A stretch of 64,000 nucleotides of DNA from Brevirhabdus sp. (GCA_024637315.1 JAGXFH010000038.1:1-64000); one strand, 5' to 3'. Counted from the stretch's first letter, positions 29,423 through 38,223 are shown. Made by a program: numbers and translations. Notes: generated by a model not told the origin, from the letters alone.

Positions 29423-30202
29423 TCACTCATCGTCGTGCCCCGCCCGCAAGCCTTCGCGCACCCGGTGCGCCACCTCGATGAATTCCTTGCTGTCTCGGAT
29501 GTCGAGCGGTCGCTCCCTCGGCAGCGGGCTTTCGATCACGTCGGTGATCCGCCCCGGCCGCGGCGACATCACCACGATCCGCGTCGACAGGTAGACCGCC
29601 TCGGGGATCGAATGGGTCACGAAGCCGATGGTCTTTTCGGTCCGCGCCCACAGTTCCAGAAGCTGCTCGTTCAGATGGTCGCGCACGATCTCGTCGAGCG
29701 CCCCGAACGGTTCGTCCATCAGAAGGATGTCGGCGTCGAAGGCCAGCGCCCGGGCGATGCTTGCCCGCTGCTGCATGCCGCCCGACAACTGCCAGGGAAA
29801 CTTCTTTTCGAATCCCGCCAGATCAACAAGGTCCAGCACTTTCTGCACCCGCCGAGCCTGCTCGGCCCGGTCGAAGCCCATGATCTCCAGCGGCAGTTTG
29901 ACATTGCCCGCGATGGTGCGCCAGGGATAAAGCCCCGCCGCCTGAAACACATAGCCATAGGCGCGGGACCGCCGCGCCTCGTCCGGGCTCTTCCCGTTGA
30001 CGGTCACGCTGCCTCCGGTGGCCTCTTCCAGCCCCGCGATCACCCGCAGGAATGTCGTCTTGCCACAGCCCGACGGCCCGATGAAGGACACGAAATCCCC
30101 CTTGCCGATCGTCAGGTTCACATCCTTGAGCGCGTGAACCGGCCCGTCATTCGTCTCGAATGTCAGGTTCAGGTCGCGCGCCTCGATTACAGGTTCGTTC
30201 AC
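29423..30202 (-). CDS. ABC transporter ATPase (SsuB/ThiZ type)
   Basis: This 259-residue ATPase of the nitrate/sulfonate/thiamine-precursor branch has Walker A GPSGCGKTTF (about 40-49), signature LSGGMQQRASIARAL (about 139-153), Walker B ILLMDEPFGALDE and the switch THSIPEAVYLS. It drives the two-permease importer encoded immediately downstream. It lies 43 bases after the dihydropyrimidinase gene, so uptake and degradation genes share one transcript. Confidence 0.92.
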   Translation of the reverse strand: MNEPVIEARDLNLTFETNDGPVHALKDVNLTIGKGDFVSFIGPSGCGKTTFLRVIAGLEEATGGSVTVNGKSPDEARRSRAYGYVFQAAGLYPWRTIAGNVKLPLEIMGFDRAEQARRVQKVLDLVDLAGFEKKFPWQLSGGMQQRASIARALAFDADILLMDEPFGALDEIVRDHLNEQLLELWARTEKTIGFVTHSIPEAVYLSTRIVVMSPRPGRITDVIESPLPRERPLDIRDSKEFIEVAHRVREGLRAGHDDE

Positions 30203-30245
30203 GTATCCCCTTTCAGCCCCGGTCGTTCCCGAAGCCGCTTGCCCC

Positions 30246-31700
30246 TCAAACCCCCGTTGCCGGGATACCCGTCCGTTCCACCGGCCTTGGCGCGGTCAGG
30301 TCCTTCCAGGCCGACAATGCCTTGTTCACGTTGCCGTTCGCCCCGCGCCGGACGAATTCGCCGTGGCCCTCCTTGGTCCGGATCTCGCCATCATGCACTG
30401 CCACATGGCCGCGGGTCAGCGTGAAGCGCGGCAGGCCCTTCACCTTCTTGCCCTCGAACACGTTGTAATCAATCGCCGATTGCTGCGAGCTGGCGCTGAT
30501 GGTCTTTTCCTTCTCGGGGTCCCAGACCACGATATCGGCATCCGAACCGACAAGGATCGCGCCTTTTTTCGGATAACAATTCAATATCTTGGCGGCGCTC
30601 GTTGATGTGACGGCCACGAATTCGTTGGGCGTCAGCCGCCCGGTATTCACGCCATGCGTCCAGAGCATCGGCATCCGGTCCTCAAGGCCCCCGGTGCCAT
30701 TCGGGATCTTGGTGAAATCGCCTACTCCGAACCGCTTCTGCTCGGTGGTGAAGGCGCAATGATCCGTCGCCACGACCGACAATGACCCCGACTGCAACCC
30801 GGCCCAAAGCGAGTCCTGATGCTGCTTGTTGCGAAACGGCGGCGACATCACGCGGCGCGCGGCATGGTCCCAGTCGGTGTTGAAATACTCGCTTTCGTCC
30901 AGCGTCAGATGTTGGATCAGCGGCTCGCCCCAGACCCGCTTGCCCTGCATCCGCGCCCGGCGGATCGCCTCGTGGCTGTCCTCGCAGGAGGTATGCACGA
31001 CATAAAGCGGCACGCCGGTCATGTCGGCGATCATGATCGCCCGGTTGGTCGCCTCGCCCTCGACCTGCGGCGGGCGGGAATAGGCATGCGCCTCTGGCCC
31101 GGTATTGCCGTCGGCCAGCAGTTTCGCGCTGAGCTCCGCCACCACGTCGCCATTCTCGGCATGGACCATTGCAATGCCGCCAAGCTCTGCAATCCGCTTG
31201 AAGCTGGCATACATCTCGTCGTCATTGACCATCAGCGCGCCCTTGTAGGCCATGAAATGCTTGAAGGTGGTGATGCCTTCCTTCTCGATCACGGTCTTCA
31301 TCTCGTTGAACACCTGTTCGCCCCACCAAGTCACCGCCATGTGGTAGCTGTAATCACAATTCGCCCGCCCCGACTTGTTGTGCCACATCTGCAGCGCGTC
31401 ATGCAGGCCCTGCTGCGGGGCCGGCAGCGCGAAATCCACCACCATCGTGGTGCCGCCCGCCAATGCCGCGCGGGTGCCGCTCTCGAAATCATCGGTCGAG
31501 TAGGTCCCCATGAACGGCATTTCCAGATGCGTGTGGGGATCGATCCCGCCGGGCATCACGTAGCAGCCGGTGGCGTCGAGTTCTTCATCGCCTTTGAGGC
31601 CCTGCCCGATCTCGGTGATCTTGCCCTTGTCGACCAGTACATCGGCCTTGTAGGTCAGATCGGCGGTGACGATGGTTCCGTTCTTGATGACTGTGGTCAT
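30246..31700 (-). CDS. hydA: Dihydropyrimidinase (D-hydantoinase)
   Basis: This 484-residue metal-dependent amidohydrolase opens dihydrouracil or dihydrothymine to the N-carbamoyl-beta-amino acid. The binuclear-centre residues are visible: PGGIDPHTHLEMPF, the carboxylated Lys in TFKHFMAYKGAL, His in MVHAENGD and VVHTSCEDSHEA, and Asp in VVATDHCAFTTEQK. Length is typical. It follows the ureidopropionase-type gene and a small membrane-protein gene, and it precedes the ABC importer. With preTA it completes the reductive pathway. Hydantoin substrates are also possible for this family. Confidence 0.94.
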   Translation of the reverse strand: MTTVIKNGTIVTADLTYKADVLVDKGKITEIGQGLKGDEELDATGCYVMPGGIDPHTHLEMPFMGTYSTDDFESGTRAALAGGTTMVVDFALPAPQQGLHDALQMWHNKSGRANCDYSYHMAVTWWGEQVFNEMKTVIEKEGITTFKHFMAYKGALMVNDDEMYASFKRIAELGGIAMVHAENGDVVAELSAKLLADGNTGPEAHAYSRPPQVEGEATNRAIMIADMTGVPLYVVHTSCEDSHEAIRRARMQGKRVWGEPLIQHLTLDESEYFNTDWDHAARRVMSPPFRNKQHQDSLWAGLQSGSLSVVATDHCAFTTEQKRFGVGDFTKIPNGTGGLEDRMPMLWTHGVNTGRLTPNEFVAVTSTSAAKILNCYPKKGAILVGSDADIVVWDPEKEKTISASSQQSAIDYNVFEGKKVKGLPRFTLTRGHVAVHDGEIRTKEGHGEFVRRGANGNVNKALSAWKDLTAPRPVERTGIPATGV

Positions 31701-31726
31701 GTTTTTGATCTCGCTACTTTCTGAAT

Positions 31727-31951
31727 TTATTTCCTACTGCCGCCAGCAGCCCAATTTCTAATTGCCGCAACCAGCCCAAACATTAGCGCTCCGCCAGTGG
31801 CCGCGCCAACGACCAAGCCTAAGCCTTCCGCAATCGGGATGTCTGATCCGCGACCATCGACCAGCGCTTCCTTTGCGAGAATATATATACCTCCAAAGAT
31901 AGCGCCATTGCGAAGGGCTTTGATGACACTCCATTGTGTCGGAATACTCAC
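31727..31951 (-). CDS. Small two-span membrane protein inside the pyrimidine operon
   Basis: This 74-residue protein begins with GTG at 31951, preceded by GGAGG at ideal distance, and the GTGA overlap with the upstream hydrolase stop shows translational coupling. Two glycine-rich hydrophobic segments (about 13-27 and 43-65) flank a short acidic loop. The DNA is noticeably richer in A and T than the neighbours. I do not recognise a family. The longer frame starting at 32014 would overlap the hydrolase gene and is less likely. Its place between hydrolase and dihydropyrimidinase suggests a role in uptake or an assembly function, but this is unproven. Confidence 0.62.
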   Translation of the reverse strand: MSIPTQWSVIKALRNGAIFGGIYILAKEALVDGRGSDIPIAEGLGLVVGAATGGALMFGLVAAIRNWAAGGSRK

Positions 31952-33198
31952 CCCACAACCTCCGCTGTCTCGACCACCGCATGCATCAGCACATCCGCGC
32001 CCGCCGTGGCCCATTCCTTGGAGATCTCCTCGGCCTCGTTATGGCTCAGCCCGTCGACGCAGGGGCAGAACACCATCGCGGTCGGCGCGACGCGGTTGAT
32101 CCAGCAGGCGTCATGCCCGGCACCCGAGACCATATCGAGATGTGAATAGCCCAGCCGCTCGGCGGCGTTGCGGACCGCGGTCACACAGCCTTCGTCAAAC
32201 GTCACCGGGTCGAAATGCCCCGTCGGTTCGATCTCGATCCCCAGCCCCAGATCGCGGGCGATCTGCTCGGCGGCCAGTTCCAGCTGCTCGCGCATCGAGG
32301 TCAGCTTGGCAAGATCGGGCGAGCGGAAATCGACGGTGAACACCGCCTTTCCCGGGATCACGTTGCGCGAATTGGGATAGACATTCGCCTGCCCCACAGC
32401 CCCCACCGCATTCGGCTGGTGCGCCATCGCGATCCGGTGCACGGCTTCGGTGATCATCGCCATGCCGAGTCCGGCATTGACCCGCATGTCCATCGGCGTC
32501 GAGCCGGTATGCGCGTCCTTGCCGGTCAGCCGGATCTCCAGCCACCACAGGCCCTGGCCGTGGGTGACGACGCCGATATCCTTGCCTTCCGCTTCCAGGA
32601 TCGGACCCTGTTCGATATGCAGCTCGAAGAAGGCGTGCATCTTGCGCTCGCCGACCTTTTCCTCTCCCTTCCAGCCGATCCGCTCCAGCTCCTCGCCGAA
32701 GGTCTTGCCCTCGGCATCCTCGCGCCCGTAGGCCCAGTCCTGCTCGTGCATCCCGGCGAAGACGCCGCTTGCCAGCATGGCGGGCGCGAACCGGGTGCCC
32801 TCCTCGTTGGTCCAGTTGGTGACGACGATCGGATGCTTGGTCTTGATGCCGAGATCGTTGAGTGTGCGGATGATCTCAAGCCCGCCCAGAACGCCAAGAA
32901 CCCCATCATACTTGCCCCCTGTGGGCTGGGTATCCAGATGGCTGCCGACATAGACCGGCAGCGCGTCCGGGTCCTCGCCTTCGCGGCGCGCGAACATCGT
33001 GCCCATCTGGTCGACGCCCATGCTCAGCCCGGCCTCGTCACACCATTTGGCAAAGAGCTTGCGGCCCTCGCCATCGGCATCGGTCAGGGTCTGGCGATTG
33101 TTGCCGCCGGCGACACCGGGCCCGATCTTGGCCATCTCCATCAGGCTGTCCCAAAGACGATCGCCGTTGACTTTCAGGTTTTCTCCGGGGGCGGCCAT
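31948..33198 (-). CDS. M20-family amidohydrolase, probable beta-ureidopropionase (HyuC/AmaB type)
   Basis: This 416-residue zinc-dependent hydrolase would remove the carbamoyl group from N-carbamoyl-beta-alanine, giving beta-alanine, CO2 and ammonia. Metal-site motifs are YVGSHLDTQPTGGKYDG, TNWTNEEGTRFAP, ELHIEQGPILE, and SGAGHDACW near residue 365, with the dimer-interface GKDAHTGSTPMDMR. Relatives act on allantoate or N-carbamoyl-L-amino acids; the dihydropyrimidinase and PreTA neighbours favour ureidopropionase. It follows the cupin gene by ten bases. Confidence 0.9.
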   Translation of the reverse strand: MAAPGENLKVNGDRLWDSLMEMAKIGPGVAGGNNRQTLTDADGEGRKLFAKWCDEAGLSMGVDQMGTMFARREGEDPDALPVYVGSHLDTQPTGGKYDGVLGVLGGLEIIRTLNDLGIKTKHPIVVTNWTNEEGTRFAPAMLASGVFAGMHEQDWAYGREDAEGKTFGEELERIGWKGEEKVGERKMHAFFELHIEQGPILEAEGKDIGVVTHGQGLWWLEIRLTGKDAHTGSTPMDMRVNAGLGMAMITEAVHRIAMAHQPNAVGAVGQANVYPNSRNVIPGKAVFTVDFRSPDLAKLTSMREQLELAAEQIARDLGLGIEIEPTGHFDPVTFDEGCVTAVRNAAERLGYSHLDMVSGAGHDACWINRVAPTAMVFCPCVDGLSHNEAEEISKEWATAGADVLMHAVVETAEVVG

Positions 33199-33208
33199 GA
33201 CGGTTCTC

Positions 33209-33496
33209 CTATTTCAGTTCCAGTTCGACGAAGGACATCGGCGCGTCCCCGCCATTGATCACATTATGCTCGACCCCCTTGTCCCGGCGATAGACACTGC
33301 CCGCAGGCAGCGCCACCTCTCGGGTGTGTCCACCGGGTTCTTCCAGCATCATACGACAATCGGTGACTGTCGTGATGACATAATCATGCCAATGCACATG
33401 CCAGCCGGTTTCGGCGCCCGGCGCGAATTCGAAGCGGGTAACGCGGACGCGGTCATCGTCGATCATCTGGCTGGCGCGGGCAGCGGCGCGTGTCAT
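33209..33496 (-). CDS. Small single-domain cupin, first gene of the pyrimidine operon
   Basis: This 95-residue protein is a cupin beta-barrel. Motif 1 is GWHVHWHDYVITTV with two His ligands, and motif 2 includes PAGSVYRRDKGVEHNVIN with another His. Metal binding is therefore likely. Single-domain cupins may be isomerases, dioxygenases or sensors. It is the promoter-proximal gene of the pyrimidine operon, with the RutR box 61 bases upstream of its start. Its task in pyrimidine breakdown is unknown. Confidence 0.8.
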   Translation of the reverse strand: MTRAAARASQMIDDDRVRVTRFEFAPGAETGWHVHWHDYVITTVTDCRMMLEEPGGHTREVALPAGSVYRRDKGVEHNVINGGDAPMSFVELELK

Positions 33497-33556
33497 TCAA
33501 GACCCTTTGTGTTTCGCCGGTTATCGGGCGGTGCATCCCGGGCACCGAAAAAGAGT

Positions 33557-33572
33557 TTGACCAAATGGTCAG
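33557..33572. promoter_or_regulatory. RutR operator
   Basis: TTGACCAAATGGTCAG matches the E. coli RutR consensus TTGACCA-NN-TGGTCAA at all but the last base. It lies between the cupin gene (leftward operon) and rutR (rightward), so one site can control both. Confidence 0.85.
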
Positions 33573-33697
33573 GAACACGCTAGCAGAGCCTAAAGGGCAG
33601 TCAAGGATTTCGGCCCGCTGCGGGGCGACGGGCCTGCCACAACGGATTGAAGGCCACCCGGAACGGGCTATTTTGATGAGTGCGCACAGGATTTATC

Positions 33698-34315
33698 ATG
33701 GACATGTCCCGCCCCAAGACCCGCATCCAGAAGAAGAACACGTTGGCAATCCTCGAGGCGGCGCTGGAGGTGTTTTCCCAGCATGGCTTCCGCGGAACGA
33801 CGCTGGATCAGATCGCGCAGGCCGCGGGGCTTTCCAAGCCGAACCTGCTTTACTATTTCCCGTCGAAAGAGGCGATCCACACCGCCCTTCTGATGGGGCT
33901 GATGGATACCTGGATCGATCCGCTGAAGGAAATGGACAAGGACGGCAATCCGGTGGACGAGATCGTGGCCTATGTCCTGCGCAAACTGGAAATGGCCCGC
34001 GTCTATCCCCGCGAAAGCCGGCTTTTCGCGAACGAGATCGTGCAGGGCGCGCCGCATATCGCCGATCAGATCAAGGGGCCCTTGCGCAACCTGGTGAACG
34101 ACAAGGCAGAGCTGATCCGGGGCTGGGCCGGGGACGGCAAATTGGCCGAGATCGACCCGCACCACCTGATCTTCTCGATCTGGTCCACAACCCAGCACTA
34201 TGCCGATTTCGACGTTCAGGTGCGCGGCATATTGCAACCCGAGAGGGACGAGCATTTCGAAGCCGCTTCGGCGTTTCTGGAAACATTCTATCGCCGGGTG
34301 TTAACCCCCAAGTAA
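33698..34315 (+). CDS. rutR: RutR-like TetR-family repressor
   Basis: This 205-residue regulator is colinear with E. coli RutR, which releases DNA when uracil or thymine binds. The HTH is LDQIAQAAGLSKPNLLYYFPSKEAIHTALL (about 35-64). Ligand-domain matches include YPRESRLFANEIVQGAPHI, IRGWAGDGKLAEIDPHHLIFSIWSTTQHYADF, close to the E. coli protein. I start at the ATG at 33698 with AGGA eight bases before; an in-frame GTG lies six codons upstream. It is divergent from the pyrimidine operon with a RutR box in the shared promoter. In E. coli RutR governs the oxidative Rut pathway; here it evidently serves the reductive one. Confidence 0.9.
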   Translation: MDMSRPKTRIQKKNTLAILEAALEVFSQHGFRGTTLDQIAQAAGLSKPNLLYYFPSKEAIHTALLMGLMDTWIDPLKEMDKDGNPVDEIVAYVLRKLEMARVYPRESRLFANEIVQGAPHIADQIKGPLRNLVNDKAELIRGWAGDGKLAEIDPHHLIFSIWSTTQHYADFDVQVRGILQPERDEHFEAASAFLETFYRRVLTPK

Positions 34316-34405
34316 CCGAAAAGTTAACTTTTGGGGAATGTTAACACATCCGACGATGGGTTGGTTTATCGTCCCTGCGTGGGGGCTCCATTCATGGAGC
34401 ATGAA

Positions 34406-34813
34406 ATGTCGGACAGTTTCGGCCTGAATTCCATCGGCCCGGCCAGCCATGCGGCAAGGCCTTCGCCACAGCCGCCCCGGCCCGCCATACCCGCCCTTGA
34501 AGACAGCCGGTCCAGCGGAACAGCAACCGATCACAGCCGGTCGCGCGACCCTGATGTCGTGCCCAGGCGACCCCCCGCGCTCGACCCGATGCCCGGCCCG
34601 CCGCCAGCCTTCGAGGCGAGTTTGCTGGAACTGGAGACCGATCTGCAAAGCGTGATCAAGCGGGTCGAGGCCGCACGGGAGAAGGCCCGCGACCTGCATG
34701 CCGTCGCGCCAGAGCTTCCGTCGCCGACCCCCGCCGAGCCGCCAAGGATCGACCCGGCGACCGAGGCGAATGGCAGCCCGCGCCTGGCCGAACCCTTCAG
34801 CCGCGAAGCCTGA
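34406..34813 (+). CDS. Proline-rich hypothetical protein
   Basis: This 135-residue protein is unrecognised. It is rich in Pro, Ser and Arg up to about residue 70, has one predicted helix (about 74-100, ASLLELETDLQSVIKRVEAAREK) and ends in another Pro-rich tail, so it is mostly disordered. GGAG lies ten bases before the ATG at 34406; the frame extends further upstream without an RBS. It ends one base before the stop of the convergent preA. It could be a real lineage-specific gene, but spurious coding in GC-rich DNA is possible. Confidence 0.4.
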   Translation: MSDSFGLNSIGPASHAARPSPQPPRPAIPALEDSRSSGTATDHSRSRDPDVVPRRPPALDPMPGPPPAFEASLLELETDLQSVIKRVEAAREKARDLHAVAPELPSPTPAEPPRIDPATEANGSPRLAEPFSREA

Positions 34814-34814
34814 T

Positions 34815-36122
34815 CTACTCGGCAGCCTTGACCGTCGCGGGATTGTTCGGATGCGTAGTCCAGTTGGCATAGTCCTTCTGGACCACGCGCCCGGTTCGCG
34901 GATCAACCGTTCCGGGGGTCATCGCCTCCATCGTGATGCAGCCCTCGACCGGGCAGACCTCGACGCACAGGTTGCAGGCGACGCATTCGTCGTCCTGAAC
35001 CTCGAAGAGGCGATCGGGTGACATCGTGATCGCCTGATGGCTGGTATCCTCGCAGGCGATGTAGCAGCGGCCGCACTTGATGCACTCATCCTGATTGATC
35101 CGCGCCTTGGTGACATAGTTCAGGTTCAGATACTGCCAGTCGGTGACATTCGGCACCGCGCGACCGACGATATCGGCCACCGTCGCGTGACCCTTCTCGT
35201 CCATCCATTGCGACAGGCCCGAGATCATCTCCTGCACAATCTTGAAGCCATAGGTCATCGCCGCCGTGCAGACCTGCACATTGCCCGCGCCAAGCGCCAG
35301 AAACTCCGCCGCGTCGCGCCACGTCGTGACACCGCCGATACCAGAGATCGGAAGGTCTGCGGTTTCGGGATCCCGCGCGATTTCTGCCACCATGTTCAGC
35401 GCGATCGGCTTGACCGCCGGGCCGCAATAGCCGCCGTGGCTGCCCTTGCCGTCGATCGACGGTTCCGGAGACATCGTGTCCAGGTTCACCGAAGTGATCG
35501 ACGAGATCGTGTTGATCAGTGAAACCGCATCGGCCCCACCCGCCTTCGCCGCCCGTGCAGGCTTGCGGACATCGGTGATGTTCGGCGTCAGCTTGACGAT
35601 CACCGGCATCCTTGTGTTCTGCTTGCACCAGCGCGCCACCATTTCGATATATTCGGGCACCTGACCGACTGCCGCCCCCATGCCGCGCTCGCTCATCCCG
35701 TGCGGACAGCCGAAATTCAGTTCGATACCGTCCGCGCCGGTCTCTTCGACCAGCGGCAGGATCGCTTTCCAGGCCGCCTCCTCGCAGGGCACCATGATCG
35801 AGACGACAACCGCGCGATCGGGATAGTCCCGCTTCACCGCCTTGATCTCGCGCAGGTTAACCTCTAGCGGCCGGTCGGTGATCAGTTCGATATTGTTAAG
35901 CCCCAGCAAGCGCCGGTCCGCGCCCCAGATCGCGCCGTAGCGTGGCCCGTTGACATTGACCACCGGCGGGCCGTCTTCGCCCAGGGTTTTCCAGACCACC
36001 CCGCCCCAGCCCGCCTCGAAAGCGCGGCGGACGTTGTATTCCTTGTCCGTAGGCGGCGCCGAGGCCAGCCAGAACGGATTGGGGGACCTGATCCCCACGA
36101 AGTTGCTTGTCAGATCAGCCAT
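34815..36122 (-). CDS. preA: NAD-dependent dihydropyrimidine dehydrogenase subunit PreA
   Basis: This 435-residue subunit reduces uracil or thymine to the dihydro form. The FMN-binding TIM barrel comes first (NPFWLASAPPTDKEYNVRRAF, ELNFGCPHGMSERGMGAAVGQ, SGIGGVTTWRDAAEFL). Two C-terminal [4Fe-4S] motifs follow, CIKCGRCYIACED and CVACNLCVEVCPVEGC. Length and order match PreA, equivalent to the C-terminal part of mammalian DPYD. preT lies 53 bases upstream on the same strand, giving the full PreTA heterodimer. Confidence 0.95.
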   Translation of the reverse strand: MADLTSNFVGIRSPNPFWLASAPPTDKEYNVRRAFEAGWGGVVWKTLGEDGPPVVNVNGPRYGAIWGADRRLLGLNNIELITDRPLEVNLREIKAVKRDYPDRAVVVSIMVPCEEAAWKAILPLVEETGADGIELNFGCPHGMSERGMGAAVGQVPEYIEMVARWCKQNTRMPVIVKLTPNITDVRKPARAAKAGGADAVSLINTISSITSVNLDTMSPEPSIDGKGSHGGYCGPAVKPIALNMVAEIARDPETADLPISGIGGVTTWRDAAEFLALGAGNVQVCTAAMTYGFKIVQEMISGLSQWMDEKGHATVADIVGRAVPNVTDWQYLNLNYVTKARINQDECIKCGRCYIACEDTSHQAITMSPDRLFEVQDDECVACNLCVEVCPVEGCITMEAMTPGTVDPRTGRVVQKDYANWTTHPNNPATVKAAE

Positions 36123-36175
36123 GACCCTCTCCTTTACACGTCCACTGCCGCGCCCGGTGCCGCGCCCGGTCGGGC

Positions 36176-37498
36176 TCAGCTTCGCAGCGCGCGGTCGATG
36201 TCCTCGGCCGCGTCACGCCCTTCGGCCACTGCCGTCACCGTCAGATCGTCGCCGCCGCTGGCGCAGTCCCCGCCGGCCCAGACGCCCGTGATCGAGGTCT
36301 TGCCATCGTCGGAAACGGCGATCTTGCCGGCCTCGATCTTCAGCCCGTCCGGGGCGCCGTCAAGCCGCTGCCCAATCGCCTTGAACACCTGATCGGCGAC
36401 AATCCGGAACCGTTCCCCGGTGCCTTTCAGCGCGCCTGCCTCTTGGGCAGTATACTCCAACTCGATCTCGCCGTCTTGCACAGCGACCGGCATCACGTTG
36501 CACAGGATGCGAACCCCGCGCGACGCCGCCAGATCCTGTTCGAATACCGAGGCGGCCATCTGCTGTTGTCCGCGCCGGTAGGCGATTGTGACGGTCTGCG
36601 CGCCGAGCAGCTTCGACTGCACCGCCGCATCGACCGCCGTCATGCCGCCGCCGATGACCACGACATTGCGGCCCACAGGCAGGCTTGTCAGATCGTCCGA
36701 CTGTCGCAGTTCGGCGATGAAGTCCACCGCATCGCGGACACCCTCGCGGTCCTCACCCTCGGCGCGCAACGCATTCACACCCGCCAGTCCGATACCAAGA
36801 AACACCGCGTCGAAGCCGTCGCGCAAGCCATCCAGCGACAGCCCGTCGCCCAGGGCTTTTCCCAATTCCATCGTTATCCCGCCGATCTGCAGCAGCCAGT
36901 CGACCTCGGCCTGTGCAAAGCCGCCGACAGTCTTGTAGCTGGCGATCCCGTATTCATTGAGGCCGCCCGGTTTCTGGCGCGCGTCGTAAACCACGACGTC
37001 GTGACCCTTCATCGCCAGCCGGTGCGCACAGGCCAGACCCGCCGGCCCCGCCCCCACCACAGCCACCCGCTTGCCGGTCGGCGCCGCGCGGGCAAACGGA
37101 TGCACCCCGTCCGCCATCAGCGTATCGGTCGCATAGCGTTGCAACTGACCGATCAGCACCGGCTTGCCCTCGGCCACCTCGCGCACGCAGACCTCTTCGC
37201 ACAGCGTCTCGGTCGGGCAGACCCGCGCGCACATGCCACCCAGGATGTTCTGATCAAGGATCGTCTTGGCCGCAGATTCCGGTGTGCCGGTCTGAATCTG
37301 GCGAATGAACAGCGGTATGTCGATGGAGGTCGGGCACGCCGTCATGCAGGGCGCATCATGGCAGAAATAACAGCGATCGGCTGCCACCGCCGCCTCGTGC
37401 GGATCAAGTGGCGGATGCAGATCCGAGAAATTCCCGGCAATCACCTCTGCCGGCAACCGTCCCGCTGCAATGCCGCGCGTCATCTGGCTGTTGGCCAT
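36176..37498 (-). CDS. preT: NAD-dependent dihydropyrimidine dehydrogenase subunit PreT
   Basis: This 440-residue subunit passes electrons from NADH through FAD and Fe-S clusters to PreA. Cysteine clusters are in RCYFCHDAPCMTACPTSIDIP and GGMCARVCPTETLCEEVCV, the FAD motif is VAVVGAGPAGLACAHRLA, and the NAD motif is VVVIGGGMTAVDAAVQ; WAGGDCASGGDDLTVTAVAEGRDAA closes the FAD site. I start at the ATG at 37498, giving MANSQMTRGI; the upstream open frame runs through the promoter and into divergent accB. A RutR-like palindrome lies 56 bases upstream. Confidence 0.94.
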   Translation of the reverse strand: MANSQMTRGIAAGRLPAEVIAGNFSDLHPPLDPHEAAVAADRCYFCHDAPCMTACPTSIDIPLFIRQIQTGTPESAAKTILDQNILGGMCARVCPTETLCEEVCVREVAEGKPVLIGQLQRYATDTLMADGVHPFARAAPTGKRVAVVGAGPAGLACAHRLAMKGHDVVVYDARQKPGGLNEYGIASYKTVGGFAQAEVDWLLQIGGITMELGKALGDGLSLDGLRDGFDAVFLGIGLAGVNALRAEGEDREGVRDAVDFIAELRQSDDLTSLPVGRNVVVIGGGMTAVDAAVQSKLLGAQTVTIAYRRGQQQMAASVFEQDLAASRGVRILCNVMPVAVQDGEIELEYTAQEAGALKGTGERFRIVADQVFKAIGQRLDGAPDGLKIEAGKIAVSDDGKTSITGVWAGGDCASGGDDLTVTAVAEGRDAAEDIDRALRS

Positions 37499-37553
37499 CG
37501 AACCCTCCCCGAGACTGCCATCCTTGACTCTGAGCTTGCCACAGTCTGAAATT

Positions 37554-37569
37554 TTATCAACTGGTAAAT
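37554..37569. promoter_or_regulatory. RutR-like palindrome upstream of preT
   Basis: TTTATCAACTGGTAAA consists of half-sites TTTATCA and TGGTAAA with a two-base centre, the same 7-2-7 geometry as the RutR box at 33557. The bases TCA and TGG are shared with the consensus, but the outer TTGA is TTTA. It lies 56 bases before preT in an AT-rich stretch. Confidence 0.5.
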
Positions 37570-37718
37570 TTTCTGGCGTTACGCACTTCCTTTTGCCCCC
37601 CTGCCGCGGCCGCCCGCAACAATCTGCCAAAGCCTGCTTTTCACCTATCCCCACCTCGCGTATAAGCGGCCAGGTAGGAAGCCTGCACCAGACAGGCGTG
37701 AAACCGGTCGAGGATGGC

Positions 37719-38213
37719 ATGGCTAAACAGAACACCAACGCGGACGTGGATTTCATCAAGGCTCTGGCGGAGCTTCTGAATCAGAACGATCTGACCGAGC
37801 TTGAGGTCAAGCGCGAATATGGCGAGGCCGACAAGCTCAACGTGCGGGTCAGCCGCGCCAAGCAGGTGGTGCAGCAGGCGGCGGCTCCGATGCCTTCGCC
37901 CCCCGCCACGCCTGCCGCCGCCGCCGCGCCACAGGGCGCAGCTCCCGCCGCCGACAACGGCGACGATCCGGCCAAGCATCCCGGCGCCGTGACCTCGCCG
38001 ATGGTCGGTACGGTCTATCTGCAGGCTGAACCCGGCACGCCGGCTTTCGTTAAGGTCGGCGACACGGTGGCCGAAGGCGACTCGCTGCTGATCGTCGAGG
38101 CGATGAAGACGATGAACCACATCCACGCCCCCCATGCCGGCACCGTCAAGCGCATCCTCGTCGCCGATGGCGACCCCGTCGAATACGGCGCGCCGCTGAT
38201 GATCATCGAATAG
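37719..38213 (+). CDS. accB: Biotin carboxyl carrier protein of acetyl-CoA carboxylase
   Basis: This 164-residue carrier shuttles carboxybiotin for malonyl-CoA synthesis, the first step of fatty-acid synthesis. An N-terminal domain is followed by an Ala/Pro-rich hinge (about 55-80) and the biotinyl domain with [13 protein letters not shown], giving biotinylated Lys130. GAGGA precedes the ATG at 37719. accC follows after ten bases. In many relatives aroQ precedes accB; here preT is divergent instead. Confidence 0.96.
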   Translation: MAKQNTNADVDFIKALAELLNQNDLTELEVKREYGEADKLNVRVSRAKQVVQQAAAPMPSPPATPAAAAAPQGAAPAADNGDDPAKHPGAVTSPMVGTVYLQAEPGTPAFVKVGDTVAEGDSLLIVEAMKTMNHIHAPHAGTVKRILVADGDPVEYGAPLMIIE

Positions 38214-38223
38214 GGCCGGCGCA

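Noticed and set aside
28190..30424. A 744-codon plus-strand frame
   Set aside because: It is antisense to the ABC permease and ATPase genes, whose Walker and EAA motifs prove the minus strand.
34305..34340. Terminator after rutR
   Set aside because: CCCCAA and TTGGGG can pair over only six base pairs with a long loop and no T-tract, so support is too weak.
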